64,000 bases of DNA from Crossaster papposus (lineage: Eukaryota; Echinodermata; Asteroidea; Velatida; Solasteridae), in NCBI GenBank assembly GCA_037893245.1, contig JBAIAA010000251.1, positions 2,833,001 to 2,897,000 on the forward strand, written 5' to 3'. A program made the position numbers and the translations under genes. This document shows, piece after piece, positions 29,322-41,205 of this stretch. The notes beneath the pieces were generated by a model. That model was not told the DNA's origin and searched no databases. It was given only the letters and a program-made list of their open reading frames with translations. Each line of letters opens with the position of its first letter. Position 1 is the stretch's first letter.

Positions 29322-29687
29322 TTATTCGGGGTAAAGGAGGAAGCCACTGAATGAGGTGTAGTGATAGGTGGAACCACTATTCGCCCTACCGTACATGGTA
29401 AGCCCCACCGTGTCTCCTCGCTGCAGAACCAGCACCGCGCTCCCAGGCACCTGCTCATTGTGACTTGGATCAGTGCTAGCGCCATAGACAACATCGTTGT
29501 CGTTCTTCCGGAGATGAACGTACAGGCTGCTGCTGCTGGATTTGTTCACAGAAAACGTAAACACGTAGGTGCCAGGCACAGTACACGTGAACATGCCGGT
29601 CCCGAGATCGAAGCTGGTACCCGGCAGAAGCGTCGCGGTCTGCTGGAAGGGCAAACGGGCGCCGTGATTCGCAGAGGTATCAGTATC
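29322..29687 (-). pseudogene. Partial duplicate of the C1q domain
   Basis: The sequence 29288-29687 matches 27962-28352 almost base for base. It covers the 3' flank and the C1q domain and stops abruptly just inside the start of that domain. The collagen part, linker and signal peptide are absent and unrelated sequence follows at 29688. The few differences (such as codon changes near 29485 and 29495) keep the frame open from about 29654 to the stop. It is a recent truncated copy about 1.3 kb from the gene, in the same orientation. It could still serve as an alternative last exon, but no splice evidence is seen. Confidence 0.8.
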
Positions 29688-29847
29688 TTAGCAGCTCAAT
29701 GGAATTGGCTCCTAGAGCTTTGGAGGAAATACAGACCGGAAATGAAGTCACGTACCAGACAAAACAACATGAACTTGGTGAACCCTGCACATGCGGCCCT
29801 TGCACATCCGATTTACTCCAACAGTGACTCAGACTGGTTCGTCGCGT

Positions 29848-29992
29848 CGGGCGGTCTGTTCTTGACACGCAAAACTCGGTTGTCGCGCTCAAACGCGACC
29901 CAGGAATCTTGCACTCGGAACAGGATCACACACCACCTATTATTCGGGGTTTTGCACAATCGAGTTTCGCCAGTCAAGAACAGACCGCCCGA
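29848..29992. mobile_element. Short MITE-like element (CGGGCGGTCTGTTCTTGAC termini)
   Basis: The sequence at 29848 recurs inverted and ends at about 29992 (GTCAAGAACAGACCGCCCG). The arms continue weakly inward (AAAACTCGGTTGT/AATCGAGTTTCG). No coding capacity. Confidence 0.6.
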
Positions 29993-32815
29993 ACCCAGCC
30001 TATACGTATTGACCAATCTCATCCCAGCCACGATAACCAACCATACATGTACATGTACTTGCAACAGACTTGCAACAACCAAAATATATTTACATAATTA
30101 CATTTTTACCTGTTTTTATTTTTGCTGGTTTACGCTCACACACGCCGGGATTCACCACTTGAAAATAGCTATATACAATACAATTCTTATACTTTCAGCT
30201 TGTCTATATGTGTATGACCTACACAATGTTTGAATATTATCATGTTTTGACATTTTATTCAACTCGATTCGCTTTTACAAACTTAAATATTTTCGTTGAC
30301 TAGCAACGATTCAGTTATTTGTACATTACAATCTGCATAACGTGGGGATGTACACTTCAATATATAAACTTTTACTTCCGATTTGATTGGAAGCGTATTC
30401 ACCACAAACCATCATAATAAGATACTATAACCTTACATTTCTGTGAGCATTTTTTCTCTATCACTGTGAACATATAAATAAACTGTAAAAGAAACTCGAA
30501 AATTTCCTTCTTTAACTCCTAAACCGGGACATTTAACATAAACATGGGTAAGCCCTATTGACTATCTTTACAATGAACACTTCGAATCGTTAACGGATGC
30601 GGTATTGGCAATCATCCCAACAAATATCTTTACTTTTTACAGCGTTTGCTGCTATCCCTGAATAAATTTCATGAAAATGTTGTAGGATTTGAAAAAAATT
30701 GGAATTTATCCATATTTATTTGAGACAGGCGAAAAACGGAGATCAAAACCTGGGATTTATTTGGGTTCAGAAAAAAGATGCTCTAAAAAATTTCCCGTCT
30801 GACCCCCGAAGGCGATCGAGCGCTTGAAAAAGCGAACAAGCTCGAAGATCAAATAATAAATCCAAACTAAGCACTTCCAATTCTTAGTATTTAAATAACA
30901 TACACGCACCTTAAAGAACATTCGTCAGCACCCTTCGTGGACCACTGCACACTAATCCCTGATTTGCATAAGACACGCACCATTTCCAATAACCGTGCGA
31001 TCTCACACTTCCGATGAGATAATAATTCTCTTTTCTACCAGTGCCAATGAGAATTTATCATCCCCCAATCTTGTTTAGCGCCTTGGAAATCTTAATAATA
31101 GGGCTAATTTTGGAGAGTTTTACGTCCGGGGAGTGATTTTACAACAATCATCGTAGTTCGGGATTTTTTTATTTTTTTGTTAACAAAAAGTATTATATTT
31201 TTCTTTCTTTTTCTCTCTTAAAATAAAGTTTTTAAGTCATTGGAAACTTTTTCTTTTATTAATTTGTGGTTTGGAGGATGTGTTTGTTCCCCCAAGGGAA
31301 ACAAAAACAACCAGACTTGCAACTCAATGTGCTTTAATGTGCGAGGCGGAACTGGGCACAGGGCATAGTGGAGAAAATTGCAAAATAATACATAATGGGT
31401 GTTTTATTTTTCTTCAGATTTATTGATATTTGTAATCCTTGCTATGTCTAATAACTATATTTGATTTAAAAATAGTATGGAAATAGTGGAATGAAAGAGT
31501 TTTTATAGGGAAAACAATTAACATTTTCCCATATATCATGTACAAAACTCAACATTTCAAAGTTCTTTTTCATAACATTGTACCTTAGCGACATATTGAT
31601 AAATGTGAACTTTAAACATCCATAACTTGTTCACGGAATGTCCGATTGAAGCACAACATACAGCATTGTAAGGAGAATTGTATTCTCTTTTCTTAACGAA
31701 AACCCTCATTTCAACCTCTGCCCAGTTCTGTCTCCTTTTGCCAGAACCCCTCACTAATGAGCCCATAACAAATGTGTGGTATAATGGCACCCCAGCTGCT
31801 ATGGACTGGGGGTGAGGGTGGGGTAGATACTTCTGCAGGGAATTGGTTATCATGATGTTGTCATGATTGATCATAACATCATGAGTACCGATATGCACCC
31901 TCGCATCTATCTATCAGTAGATTTGTCACAGTATTAAGTACCTTTTATTAACATGCAATTTAACTAACAATTTTATTAATTGCTTTTTCTTTTATCAATG
32001 TGAACATTTATTTTGATATGTTTTTATTGCTTTTTAAGATGGGAAACTGGGTAAAAAAAAATAGGAGGTGCGTTTTTTGTGGTAACAGCCGATGTATGCA
32101 GTAACACGTTAAGCTGCTCATCATACGAAAGAAAAAGAGGAATCGGTTAAATCTGAAGCATTCAAATTTACAAAAAGGTGAATAACAAATTGTTGTAGAA
32201 GTCTATTTTTTTGCAAATTTTCAATATGAAGTAGTCTGGTGCCAGGAGAGAGCAGTCGGTATTACCCACTGTTGTCTCGACACCAGACTTCAGGCTGGAC
32301 TTTATTTGTACATTATAGGAAACAGTTGAAATTACTTTAGCTGTCATCACTGACGCCACATGTGAACATTGCTCTAAAATGCAATTTTACCAGCAATTTT
32401 TTGTTTAACCTTTCAAATTACTTCTAGAAACAAATGTGGCGTTTTAGGTATAAACTCTGGGAGAAAATGACCTTATTTGGTTTCATCTTGTGTTTTTCTG
32501 ATAATAATAATTTTTTTATTGATTTTAGATATCACATGCAGTCAATTGTTTTATTTGTAATTTATGACCATTTATTTGGTAAAATAAATAAAACAAATGT
32601 TTTAATAAAAATTCAAAAAGTCAAAATTAATATAGTCAATTTTTATAAACATTAATTTTATGTCGCCAAAAAATAGTTATATACATGAATGCAAAGCTCA
32701 CAAAGTCAGCTTTCAATTAGTATATAATAGAGCTCCGCGGCCCCTTCGGTTCTGGAGATATGACATGTTTGCATATTGATTACTTCCTTGGAGTTAAAAA
32801 AAAAAAACTGAGAAA
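29993..32815. other. Long non-coding stretch
   Basis: No gene, tandem array or inverted repeat of note. AT-rich (especially 31130-31260). Short open frames lack motifs and splice support. Confidence 0.4.
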
Positions 32816-32819
32816 ACAG

Positions 32820-33120
32820 CGCTGTATGCTGCACGCGTAGGCCGCCAATGCGGGCGCCCTCTGATGTACGCCGTAGACCACGCTATGACCACCCTTACTC
32901 ACATCGGCCTTATAATCTCTCGGAAAATTCTAAGCACAATCGTGTCGATTTGCATGCGCGTGTGACGTTGCATAATTATGTGATGTAACAGAAACTTGAC
33001 CAATGAGTTAGTGATTATGCATGTAGCATCATTCGATTATGCACGCAACATCACACGCGCATGCAAATGTACACAATTCCGCTCGTAATTTCCTGATCGA
33101 TTATGCGAGTTAGCAAAAAC
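32820..33120 (+). repeat. MITE family copy 1 (GTAGGCCGCC ... GGGCGCCCTCT)
   Basis: It begins TGCTGCACGCGTAGGCCGCC, followed by GCGGGCGCCCTCTGATG and GCCGTAGACCACGC, shared with 51395 and, in diverged form, 34256. Internal TTGCATGCGCGTGTGACG and its complement at about 33045 show foldback pairing. Confidence 0.55.
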
Positions 33121-33174
33121 GACATATTTGAAGGTCATGGCGAAGGTTAACAATGTTCTATATTGTTAATTTGG

Positions 33175-33300
33175 AAACAATTTAATAAAAATGCAAGGCT
33201 AACCCATTCAATGTTTAATTTATCTAAAAAAATAAAAAAATAGGCCAATTTTATAAAAATGCAAGGCTATAACCCCTTACATTTTTGTTTTCTTAAAGAA
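33175..33300 (+). repeat. 60-70-bp tandem repeat, block 1
   Basis: Two units of an ATTTTAATAAAAATGCAAGGCTAACCCCTTACA type lie at about 33177 and 33245. The same unit recurs on the other side of the tRNA-like sequence at 33680-33940. Confidence 0.55.
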
Positions 33301-33350
33301 AAGTACATTTTTGGTCAATTTAAATACAATTAAAAGTGAACAAAGAAATT

Positions 33351-33418
33351 GGCAAGGCGTTGAACCTGCGACCTCTGGAATTCCGGTGGGGCGATCTACG
33401 AACTGAGCTATCTTGCCC
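33351..33418 (-). repeat. tRNA-like sequence (degenerate tRNA pseudogene or SINE head)
   Basis: The minus strand begins GGGCAAG, has A-box-like TAGCTCAGTTCGTAGA and B-box GGTTCAACGCC, and ends CTTGCC, which pairs with the start. The 68-base length, weak D stem and lack of a clear 7-base anticodon loop argue against a working tRNA gene. Confidence 0.6.
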
Positions 33419-33679
33419 TATGTTGGTGGTCTTCCAAATTGTCAGTATCTTTGTTCGAGGGCATATTAGTCAGAAGTCATAAACACCAGAATGTCGTTTA
33501 GCCAGGGATCACACCCAATTGTACGATACATCCTGGGAAGCGACATTGTTGGTTATCACACAATAAGGATACGACGTTTTATTTTATAATACTCAAATAA
33601 ACCACAAGTAAAACTGAGTTTGCATTATTTGTAAATGTGCATATTCACACAGTCAGTTTCTCTTGTGGTTTATTTGTGT

Positions 33680-33940
33680 AATTTTAATAAAAATCCAAGG
33701 CTATTAACTAACCCCTTGCAATTTAAATGTTTTTCCAAAAGTAATTATTTTGTTAATTTTAATACAAATACAAGGCTAACACCTTACATTAATTCAATTA
33801 ATTCAAACAAAAAATCGCAGTTTTGCACATTTTAATAAAAATGCAAGGCTAGCCCCCTTACAATTTAAATGTCTCCAAAAAGTCAAATATTAGCCAATTA
33901 AAAACAAAAATGCAACACTAAACCCTTACAATGTTAACAT
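33680..33940 (+). repeat. 60-70-bp tandem repeat, block 2
   Basis: About four diverged units of the same TAATAAAAATGCAAGGCTA...CCTTACAATTTAAATG motif as block 1 start near 33683, 33754, 33828 and 33896. Confidence 0.6.
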
Positions 33941-34255
33941 TGCCTCTATTTCCAATATACCGGACTTGTGCCAACCAGTAGTATTAGGTTTGTAAAAACG
34001 GAGTTTTAACTGCAGACCTCAATCACACTTAATAATAAAAAGATACACATAATAATTCAGTTTCATTAAAGGTTCTTTAATTGTCTAAATTTCTTGTGTA
34101 TACACTAATTTACAATCACAAAAAAAATCAAAAATCAGCTCAATGGCTGAATGCTTATCCATAGTACAATGTTATATAAAGGTATAAAATACAATTATAT
34201 GTAAAAACTAAATTTAAAAAAAATTAAAAAATTACACATTCTTTGCATTCTATTC

Positions 34256-34584
34256 GCGGTATCGTAGGCTGCCTATGAGGGCATCCTCTAAACGTAGACC
34301 ACGCCATGACCTTCGAATAGGACGTCTTGGCTAACCAACAATCGCTCGAAAAATTATTAAGCATAATTGTGTCGCATTTGCATGCGCGTGTGACGTTGCG
34401 TGCATAATTACGTGACGTAACATAAACTTGTCCACGCGATTGTACAAACAACGTCACACACACATGCGAATTTTTCGAGCGATTAAGTTAGTTAGCCAAG
34501 ACGTTCTATTCGAAGCTAAGGGCGTGGTCACGTTAGGCGTTAGAGGGCGCCTGCATCGGCGGCCTACGGAGCGCTGCATACCGC
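34256..34584. mobile_element. MITE family copy 2, complete foldback
   Basis: The left end GCGGTATCGTAGGC and right end GCATACCGCC are inverted. The arms pair over most of their length, including GTAGACCACGCCATGACCTTCGAATAG with its complement at about 34500-34530, and CGCTCGAAAAATT with AATTTTTCGAGCG. No ORF. It is related to 32820 and 51395. Confidence 0.7.
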
Positions 34585-35555
34585 CATTAGGACGTCTTGC
34601 AGCCAGGACTTCATGCAGTTTGCAATATTTGGCTCTTAAAAAACAAAAATTTTTGGTATCTTTACTGATAACTTCTCTAACTACAAGGTGTCTCTCAAAA
34701 AACGCAGCAGTTGCTAAAGCCGTGATTATAGGAAAACCCAATATCATAACCGTACATAATAAGAAAAAACAACAATGTGAGTAATTTTCAACGATCAGTC
34801 ATTTAACTGATCGTTAAAATTACCTACATTGGTTTTTCTGTTTTCTTCTAGACGACAAACCAGATGAAATAAAGAAGGGGGGACCAGTACAATCTTTAAT
34901 CCATGTAAGCTTTTTATAAGGCCAAATCATGAATATATTGTTTCTTATCCTCGTGTGGATCAATTTTTTGCTACAACAAAGGTTTTTAAATAAATTAAAA
35001 GTGACAAAAATCTGAGTCATATTCACATCGGCACTTTTCTACCAGTCCTAATTCTTATTTTTGTGTGTAGAGTTAGTGGAGTCTAATTATTATTATATGA
35101 TACGACCCTATAACCAGGACTAGAAACTAGTTTTGTTTTTTATCTGGCCTAATTATTCGCTAGGTTATTTTTGAAATGAATGTAAATGTTCCTGTGTGCT
35201 TTAAACACCATTTGAGTACTTAACTCTTAGCTTATAAGTCTGGAGGATGTTTACTTCTTGTGTGAGGGGAGTGTTATTCCTGGCACCAGTGAGGGGTTAA
35301 GCTCCCTCTACTGCCCCAGCCAGGTGTAGCAGGGGGGTGTACCTGAATAACTGGGCCCTTTCAATTTGTGTGGAAGGGTCCCATCGACTAAAGAGTAATC
35401 TGAAGTCGACCACCACACCTCGTCGCTTGGGCTGTAAAATACAAGGCTGGGTCTACCTGCTGATTGAAACATATTCGTCAATAGTAAGCAAACTGCGAAT
35501 CCGAGTTGGGCCTACAGCAATGTCCGTCTAGCAGTCATTGCGTTAGAGAACAACA
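34585..35555. other. Non-coding stretch
   Basis: No recognisable gene. A short inverted string (AACGATCAGT/ACTGATCGTT) lies at about 34790-34816. Confidence 0.35.
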
Positions 35556-35816
35556 GAGTCCAGCGAAAGGGCTATCTAGCCCGGCTATCCAGCGCACCAG
35601 GGTCAACCCCGTACCTCATCTTAGAGTCCAGCGTGGGGGCTATCTAGCCCGGCTATCCAGCGCACCAGGGTCAGCCAACCTCAGCTTAAAGTCCAGCGAA
35701 AGGGCTATCTAGCTCGGCTATCTAGCGCACCAGGGTCAGCCACCCTCAGCTTAGAGTCCAGCGAAGGGGCTATCTAGCCCGGCTATCCCGCGCACTAGGG
35801 TCAGACACCCTCAACG
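35556..35816 (+). repeat. 65-68-bp tandem repeat, 4 units
   Basis: Units start with GAGTCCAGCG or a close variant at 35556, 35624, 35689 and 35754. Each contains GGGCTATCTAGCCCGGCTATC and CGCACCAGGGTCA. They differ by substitutions and small indels. Non-coding. Confidence 0.85.
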
Positions 35817-36119
35817 GTTCGGAGTGAACATCAGTGGAGAGAAAATCGTCGCGAAATTTCGGTGAGATACAAGTTGGTACAAAAACAAACACAGTAAAAA
35901 TGGGTCTTGAAAAAAAAAATAGAAAAAAAATATATAACTAGAGCTAATGTGCTTCAGGAAGCACGGATATCAGCCTAAATAGTCTTTTGTAAGGCTTGTG
36001 TGAACCGCCTCGCACTAACCACTTGGTGATGACTACCACTCCCAAATTGCAAAAGCATCTAACCAAGTTTGACTGAAATCGGCTAAAGAATATAGAAGAA
36101 AATACATTTGATATGCTTC

Positions 36120-36990
36120 AATATAATGACCTCTACTGACCATTAGTTGACCAGTGGCCAAATTAATTAGATCAAGTCTGTGGGAGAAGCATTTCGTTAT
36201 TTTGACCAGAAATGACCCCTACTGACCATTAGGTGACCACTGGTTAAATTCTGTGAACAACTTTTACGAGTTAATTAGATCAAGGCTGTGGGAGAATCAT
36301 TTCGTTATTTTGAAAAGAAAATTACCCCTAATGACCATTAGGTGACCAATGGCCAAATTTTGACCCCTACTGACCATTAGGTGACCATTGGCCAAATTAA
36401 TTAAACCAAGACTGTGGGAGAAGAAGCATTTCGTAATTTTGAAGAAAATGACCCCTGCTGACCATTAGGTGACCACTGGCCAAATTATGTGAACAACTTT
36501 TACGAGTTAATTAAATCAAGGCTGTGGGAGAAGCATTTCGTTATTTTGAAAGGAAAATGACCCCTACTGACCATTAGGTGACCAATGGTCAAATTCTGAC
36601 CCTACTGACCATTAGGTGACCATTGGCCAAATTAATTGGATCAAGACTGGGAGAAGAAGCATTTCGTAATTTTAAAGAAAATGACCCCTGCTGACCATTA
36701 GGTGACCATTGGCCAAATTATCGGTGTACACCCTATATGAGGCTTGGTCCAGAGATATAACTGACCAAGTTTGACATGAATTGGATAAAAACTTTGGGAG
36801 AAGCAGCATTTCCTAATTTTGAAGAAAATGACCCCTACTGACCATCCGGTGACCACTGGCTAAATTCTGTGAACAACTTTTATGAGGCATGGTCCGGAGA
36901 TGTAACTGGCCAAGTTTGACAATAATTGGACCAAGACTGTGGAAGAAGTAGCATTTTGTACTTTTAAAGAAAATGACCACTAGTGACCAC
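36120..36990 (+). repeat. Complex tandem repeat with TGACCATTAGGTGACCA units
   Basis: About ten copies of CTACTGACCATTAGGTGACCA(C/T)TGGCCAAATT alternate with GGAGAAGCATTTCGT(T/A)ATTTTGAA and GATCAAGGCTGTGGG segments. Spacing is irregular (roughly 75-170 bases), suggesting repeated duplication of compound units. A GAAA run follows at 37130-37150. Confidence 0.8.
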
Positions 36991-38540
36991 TAGGTGACGT
37001 TTGACCACACCTGCTGATCACTACAGATAGAACTCGGGTCAAGGAAGATCCTGTCCAAATTTGGTTGAAATCGGTCAAAGAATTTGGCAGATATTGAATT
37101 TGGCAGATTTTTTGTGAGCGTTTGCCCGAAGAAAGAAAGAAAGAAAGAAAGGCGACGAATACAATATATCAGCCTGCTTCGCACGGCTGATATAATAATA
37201 GATTTGTCGCTTTTGGACGCGATGCGTCTGAAGCGAATGTTTTGACAAAAATAATGTGTAGCGCCCTCAAAAGTCGAGGCGCGAATAGTTTTAGTAATGG
37301 CGGCGCCCTTAAGCTTGGCCTGTATATATGATTATGAAACTGCGGTTAGGAACTTTTTCTTTCACTATTTTATTTGGAGTTGAAAAGGCAACGTCAAAGG
37401 TAAAAAGGTGCCTGTTCAGTATGGAGAAAGTTCGTTTTTATAAAAGACGTGTATCTTTGATGTATGTATAGGTCAAAGAAACATGTTTTGGACGGTGTGT
37501 AGTGTGTACTCAACTACATGTACTAGTATTTTTAGCCATCCACTACATTTGCAGCACGATTTGAGACGAGCGAAACCTTGTAGCAAGCCGTGTAGCAATG
37601 CTACTGCTACAAAAGCTGAGCATGCGCAGTACAAAACTGGAGCATGCACTAACGAATGAAACCTTCACTGGTACGCTTTGAATGTTGCAGTGTGTTCCAT
37701 ACGGTACGACTGCGGTACACCAGCTGACGTGACACACATAGCTCCATGGCCGTACGCTCGATGCATACCGTCCGCCTTCTTATCCCTCCATGGCTCTGTG
37801 AAGTTAAATTAATTCACGTGTTCTTGTTCTTACTTTGCAAGATCTAACTCTAACTTAGACATACTTGTTGTACCCATTTCGTCATTTGTTGTAGTTTACT
37901 TAATAAAAAGATGTTGTCACTGTCAGCTTGCCTAAGGCTAAGGCAAGCACAAATTGCTAAGGTAAATTTTGTTTCCTTTAATTTGTGGCATAGGATAGGC
38001 ATGATAGGGGGCCTATTAAACTTGAAAACGACCAGTCGATTCAACATTACCAGCGTGCATTGCCGAAAATTAATCTGTCTTCGACTGCTTTTCGTCAGTT
38101 GACGGAAGACGAACAGTTTGGAGTATTGTCGGGATTCGGTTTTTCAGAGTTTTCTCGTATAACGCCATCCAAGCGAGTATTTCATCTTTATTTGACCCTA
38201 ACATTTTAGTTGGTAAAAGTCGGAGTTGGTCGGAGCTAGCCGGAGGTAGCTTAATCCTGTTGTATACGCTTTGTATATAGTTTCCCATACAGATTATTGA
38301 TTACACTGAATACAATTATACCTATAGGTTACCACAGAACTAGACCATCATCACTGTATTTGTCTGTATTTCAAAATTGTTCACTCCAATAGATCCTCGC
38401 GTCAGGTTTTCATTGTAACGTTTAATGCGCGCGCCCTCTAGAGATTGGTTTTTACTATACTACGGTGAATATCATAGGACATCTCAAAGTTAAAGAAACC
38501 AGTGTACGTGTGCATAATATACATACCTCTTTAATATTTT
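36991..38540. other. Non-coding stretch
   Basis: No recognised gene. A 72-codon minus-strand frame at 38070-38288 (MGNYIQSVYNRIKLPP) is hydrophilic but has no known motif and no clear splice partner, so it is not called. Confidence 0.35.
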
Positions 38541-38544
38541 ACCC

Positions 38545-39240
38545 TGTTATAAAAACAATCGTACAGCTCCAAAAACCATCTAAACCTGGAAACAGATATT
38601 TTGTACATGATATGGGAACATTGTGTTTTGGTAATATCGATTTTTCAAAGTTCTGTTTCGTGAGGAACTCACGCGCTAATGTCTGCTGCATGGAACGCTC
38701 CAGTTTGCATTATTTCCCGCAAACGGTGACCCGCAGTTTGCATTATTCCCCTCACAAACAGTGACCCGGAGGTTGATATAAAATTCTCTGTACAGCTTCC
38801 AAAACCATCTAAACCTGGGAAAAGATACTTTGTACATAGGGGAACATTGTGTTTTGGTCAAAGTGATTGGTCAAAGTTCGGTGTCAACAGAATACGGTCT
38901 TCTGGAAAGAACGCTCCAGTTTATTCCCCGCAAACGGTGACTCGGAGGTACAACTCACTGCATGGCGCTCCAGTTTGCATTATTCCCCTTACAGACAGTG
39001 ACCCGGAGGTTGATATAAAAACATTATTACGGCTCCAAAAACCCTCTAAACCTGGACAAAGCTACTTTGTACATAATAGAAACATTGTGTTCTGGTCAAA
39101 TTAATTTTTAAAAGTTCTGTTTTGAGAGAAAATGACGCGATAGTACTGCCTTCTGCATAGAACGCTGTTACTTTATTCCCCGCAAACGGTGACCCGGAGG
39201 TACTATTGACGCTTCAGTTTGCATTATTCCCCAAATAAAT
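38545..39240 (+). repeat. 230-236-bp tandem repeat, 3 units
   Basis: The anchor CTCCAAAAACC(A/C)TCTAAACCTGG occurs at about 38567, 38797 and 39033. Each unit also has TTTGTACAT, GAACATTGTGTT(T/C)TGG, CGCAAACGGTGAC and CCCGGAGGTTGATATAAAA. The unit holds an internal repeat of TTTGCATTATTCCC. Non-coding. Confidence 0.8.
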
Positions 39241-39890
39241 ATCAATATTGACAACACACTTGAGAAATTGCCAAAAGCGAACTAAATCACTATCTAGTGG
39301 CTCTCATGAAATCCCCCCCCCCCCCAAAAAAAAAAAAAATTAAAAAAAAAAAATCTAACATTCTTAGAAATTATAAATTTAGAGAAGCTAATTTTACATA
39401 TACAACAATTTAACATACAACGATTAAAAATATAAAAAATACAATTAATTGCAGTCTGACACCCAACATTTTATAGAAAATATATGGACATGTAATTGAT
39501 AATTTTCGAAAACATAAAATGTTACAAATAGAAACTCAAGCAATTTGCATTAGAGTATTACGTGAACCTGGGATAAATAAATATTGTAAGCGAGTTTGCA
39601 AATTATGATAACCCAACAACAACCATGTCTTGGATAGATGTCGGTAATGCCTCCCATAATTTGGGAAATCATGAAAAAGAGAGTGATGAGCAGCATTACA
39701 TGTACACCTGGCTCTTTAGTGATGTAACTTCACAACATCGGTGCATCTATATAGCATTAACAACAATGTAATTATCAAATTGAATGCCCAATAGCTTTCA
39801 CAAACATTTAACAACAAACACAATCAAAAGAAAGAGCGAACTCTGTTGTTTAAAGTGGTTAAACCCAGTTGGACACACTTTTATTGGACA
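39241..39890. other. Low-complexity and AT-rich stretch
   Basis: A C10/A13 run lies at about 39316-39340. No gene seen. Confidence 0.4.
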
Positions 39891-39891
39891 C

Positions 39892-39938
39892 ACAATAAAA
39901 TCATCATACTGCTAATAGCAGTATGATGATTTTATTGT
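39892..39938. repeat. Perfect 47-bp palindrome
   Basis: Arms of 23 bases (39892-39914 and 39916-39938) pair without mismatch around a single central A. It contains CATCATACTGCTA and its complement. The sequence could extrude as a hairpin or be the remnant of a short MITE. Confidence 0.85.
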
Positions 39939-40749
39939 CGGGGTTAATAAACGCCCGTTTGGAATATCTTAAAAAACCGGGAAAACGTCTCTGAACCCTG
40001 ATCCCCAACGTGTCCTGTTGAGTTGTAAGATTTTCGTTTATTGACAGCTTTGCCGTTTCTCATGGGTGTATTTGGAAGGAATGGGAGGGACATAGGATGT
40101 ACTGTTAAGAATAGTTTTTCAATCTGGCAGCCAAAAGCCAATATAATGAATGAACCTTTACTGGAGGATAAACAAGATGTTTTCAGCCTTCGTGTTCTTT
40201 TACGTTTTGTTTTCGGATTTTAATGACGACCTTTACAAGTGTGAGATATCTAAATATTTTCGGACGTTTTTTCTAGATTATTTCATTGGTCAGGTACATC
40301 AGGGTATAGTTGAGAAAAATAAGTTAAGAATACCCATTAACATTTTACAGCTTGTTAACTTCATGGCAAAATGCACTAGAGTTCAAATGCATCTTGATAT
40401 TGGTCAATTTGAAACGAATTAGATATCTGCTGTCGTTTCCGTGGTTGTTATTATATTCCACACGTTATAATTTGTGTTTATTTCTGACATTCACGTTTTA
40501 CTCATCTTTGTTGAAGATTTGTCAGTCGGTTAAGTACTCATTAAATTTAGAAGTCGATTTGACTGTATAGCTCAGTCAAGACCCTGTTTAGAAGAATAAA
40601 CAGAATGGCCGCCGACAGCTATATTGCAAAACAAAATTTCGAGCTACACCATTAGAAGTATTTGTATTAAACAACTTAGTTTTGTGGGTTTTTGGGTAGG
40701 GGAATTTCTTTTCTGACATCTTTCTTATGATTGTAGGTAATAAGGGTTT

Positions 40750-41205
40750 GTGAACGGGCTGCAAATAGGACCAAATTTCATGCACACCCACATCACTGGG
40801 GTTTCTCAAACAACAATCAGATTATTGTCTTGGTCTTTATCTTTCCATTTCTTTTTACTAGGTTAGCCAATTACATTTTGTAATATTCACACCAAAAGAA
40901 AATCACCTCCCGAAAAGTGATACTTCCCGAGCCTGCAAGCGGCCATTTTACAAATGGCATCCCTCCACGTTCTAGGGCAATTACTAGGACCCATTTTTCA
41001 ACCTTAATTTTATCAAGTCTGCCCTCAGATTGAAGCTCAAAAACCAGGGAGTTGATCCTACGCTATATTTACACAATCCCGGCATTTCTTTTACTAAAGG
41101 GCTTCAGGCCGTTTAAAAAAAATGTAATTGTGGGGGGGGGGGGGGGTACATTTCATGCAAATGAGCTTGCGTAGAAATTCCCTTTTCAATTAGGGTAGTG
41201 GTCCC
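40750..41205 (-). repeat. Dispersed about 450-bp repeat, copy 1 (minus)
   Basis: Its complement matches 50690-51120 through blocks such as CCCTAATTGAA, GCCCCCACAATT, GGGATGCCATTTG and CAAACAACAATCAGATTATTG. A G15-type run at about 41133-41147 interrupts this copy. Non-coding. Confidence 0.75.

Noticed and set aside
29361..30233. 290-codon plus-strand frame
   Set aside because: The first part is the antisense of the duplicated C1q domain and the rest runs through a MITE and AT-rich sequence; no protein-like composition.
33351..33418. Functional tRNA gene
   Set aside because: Only 68 bases, weak D arm and no proper anticodon loop; called tRNA-like.
39310..39345. C10/A13 run as a biological signal
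   Set aside because: Homopolymer runs like this are common low-complexity sequence and error-prone in assemblies.
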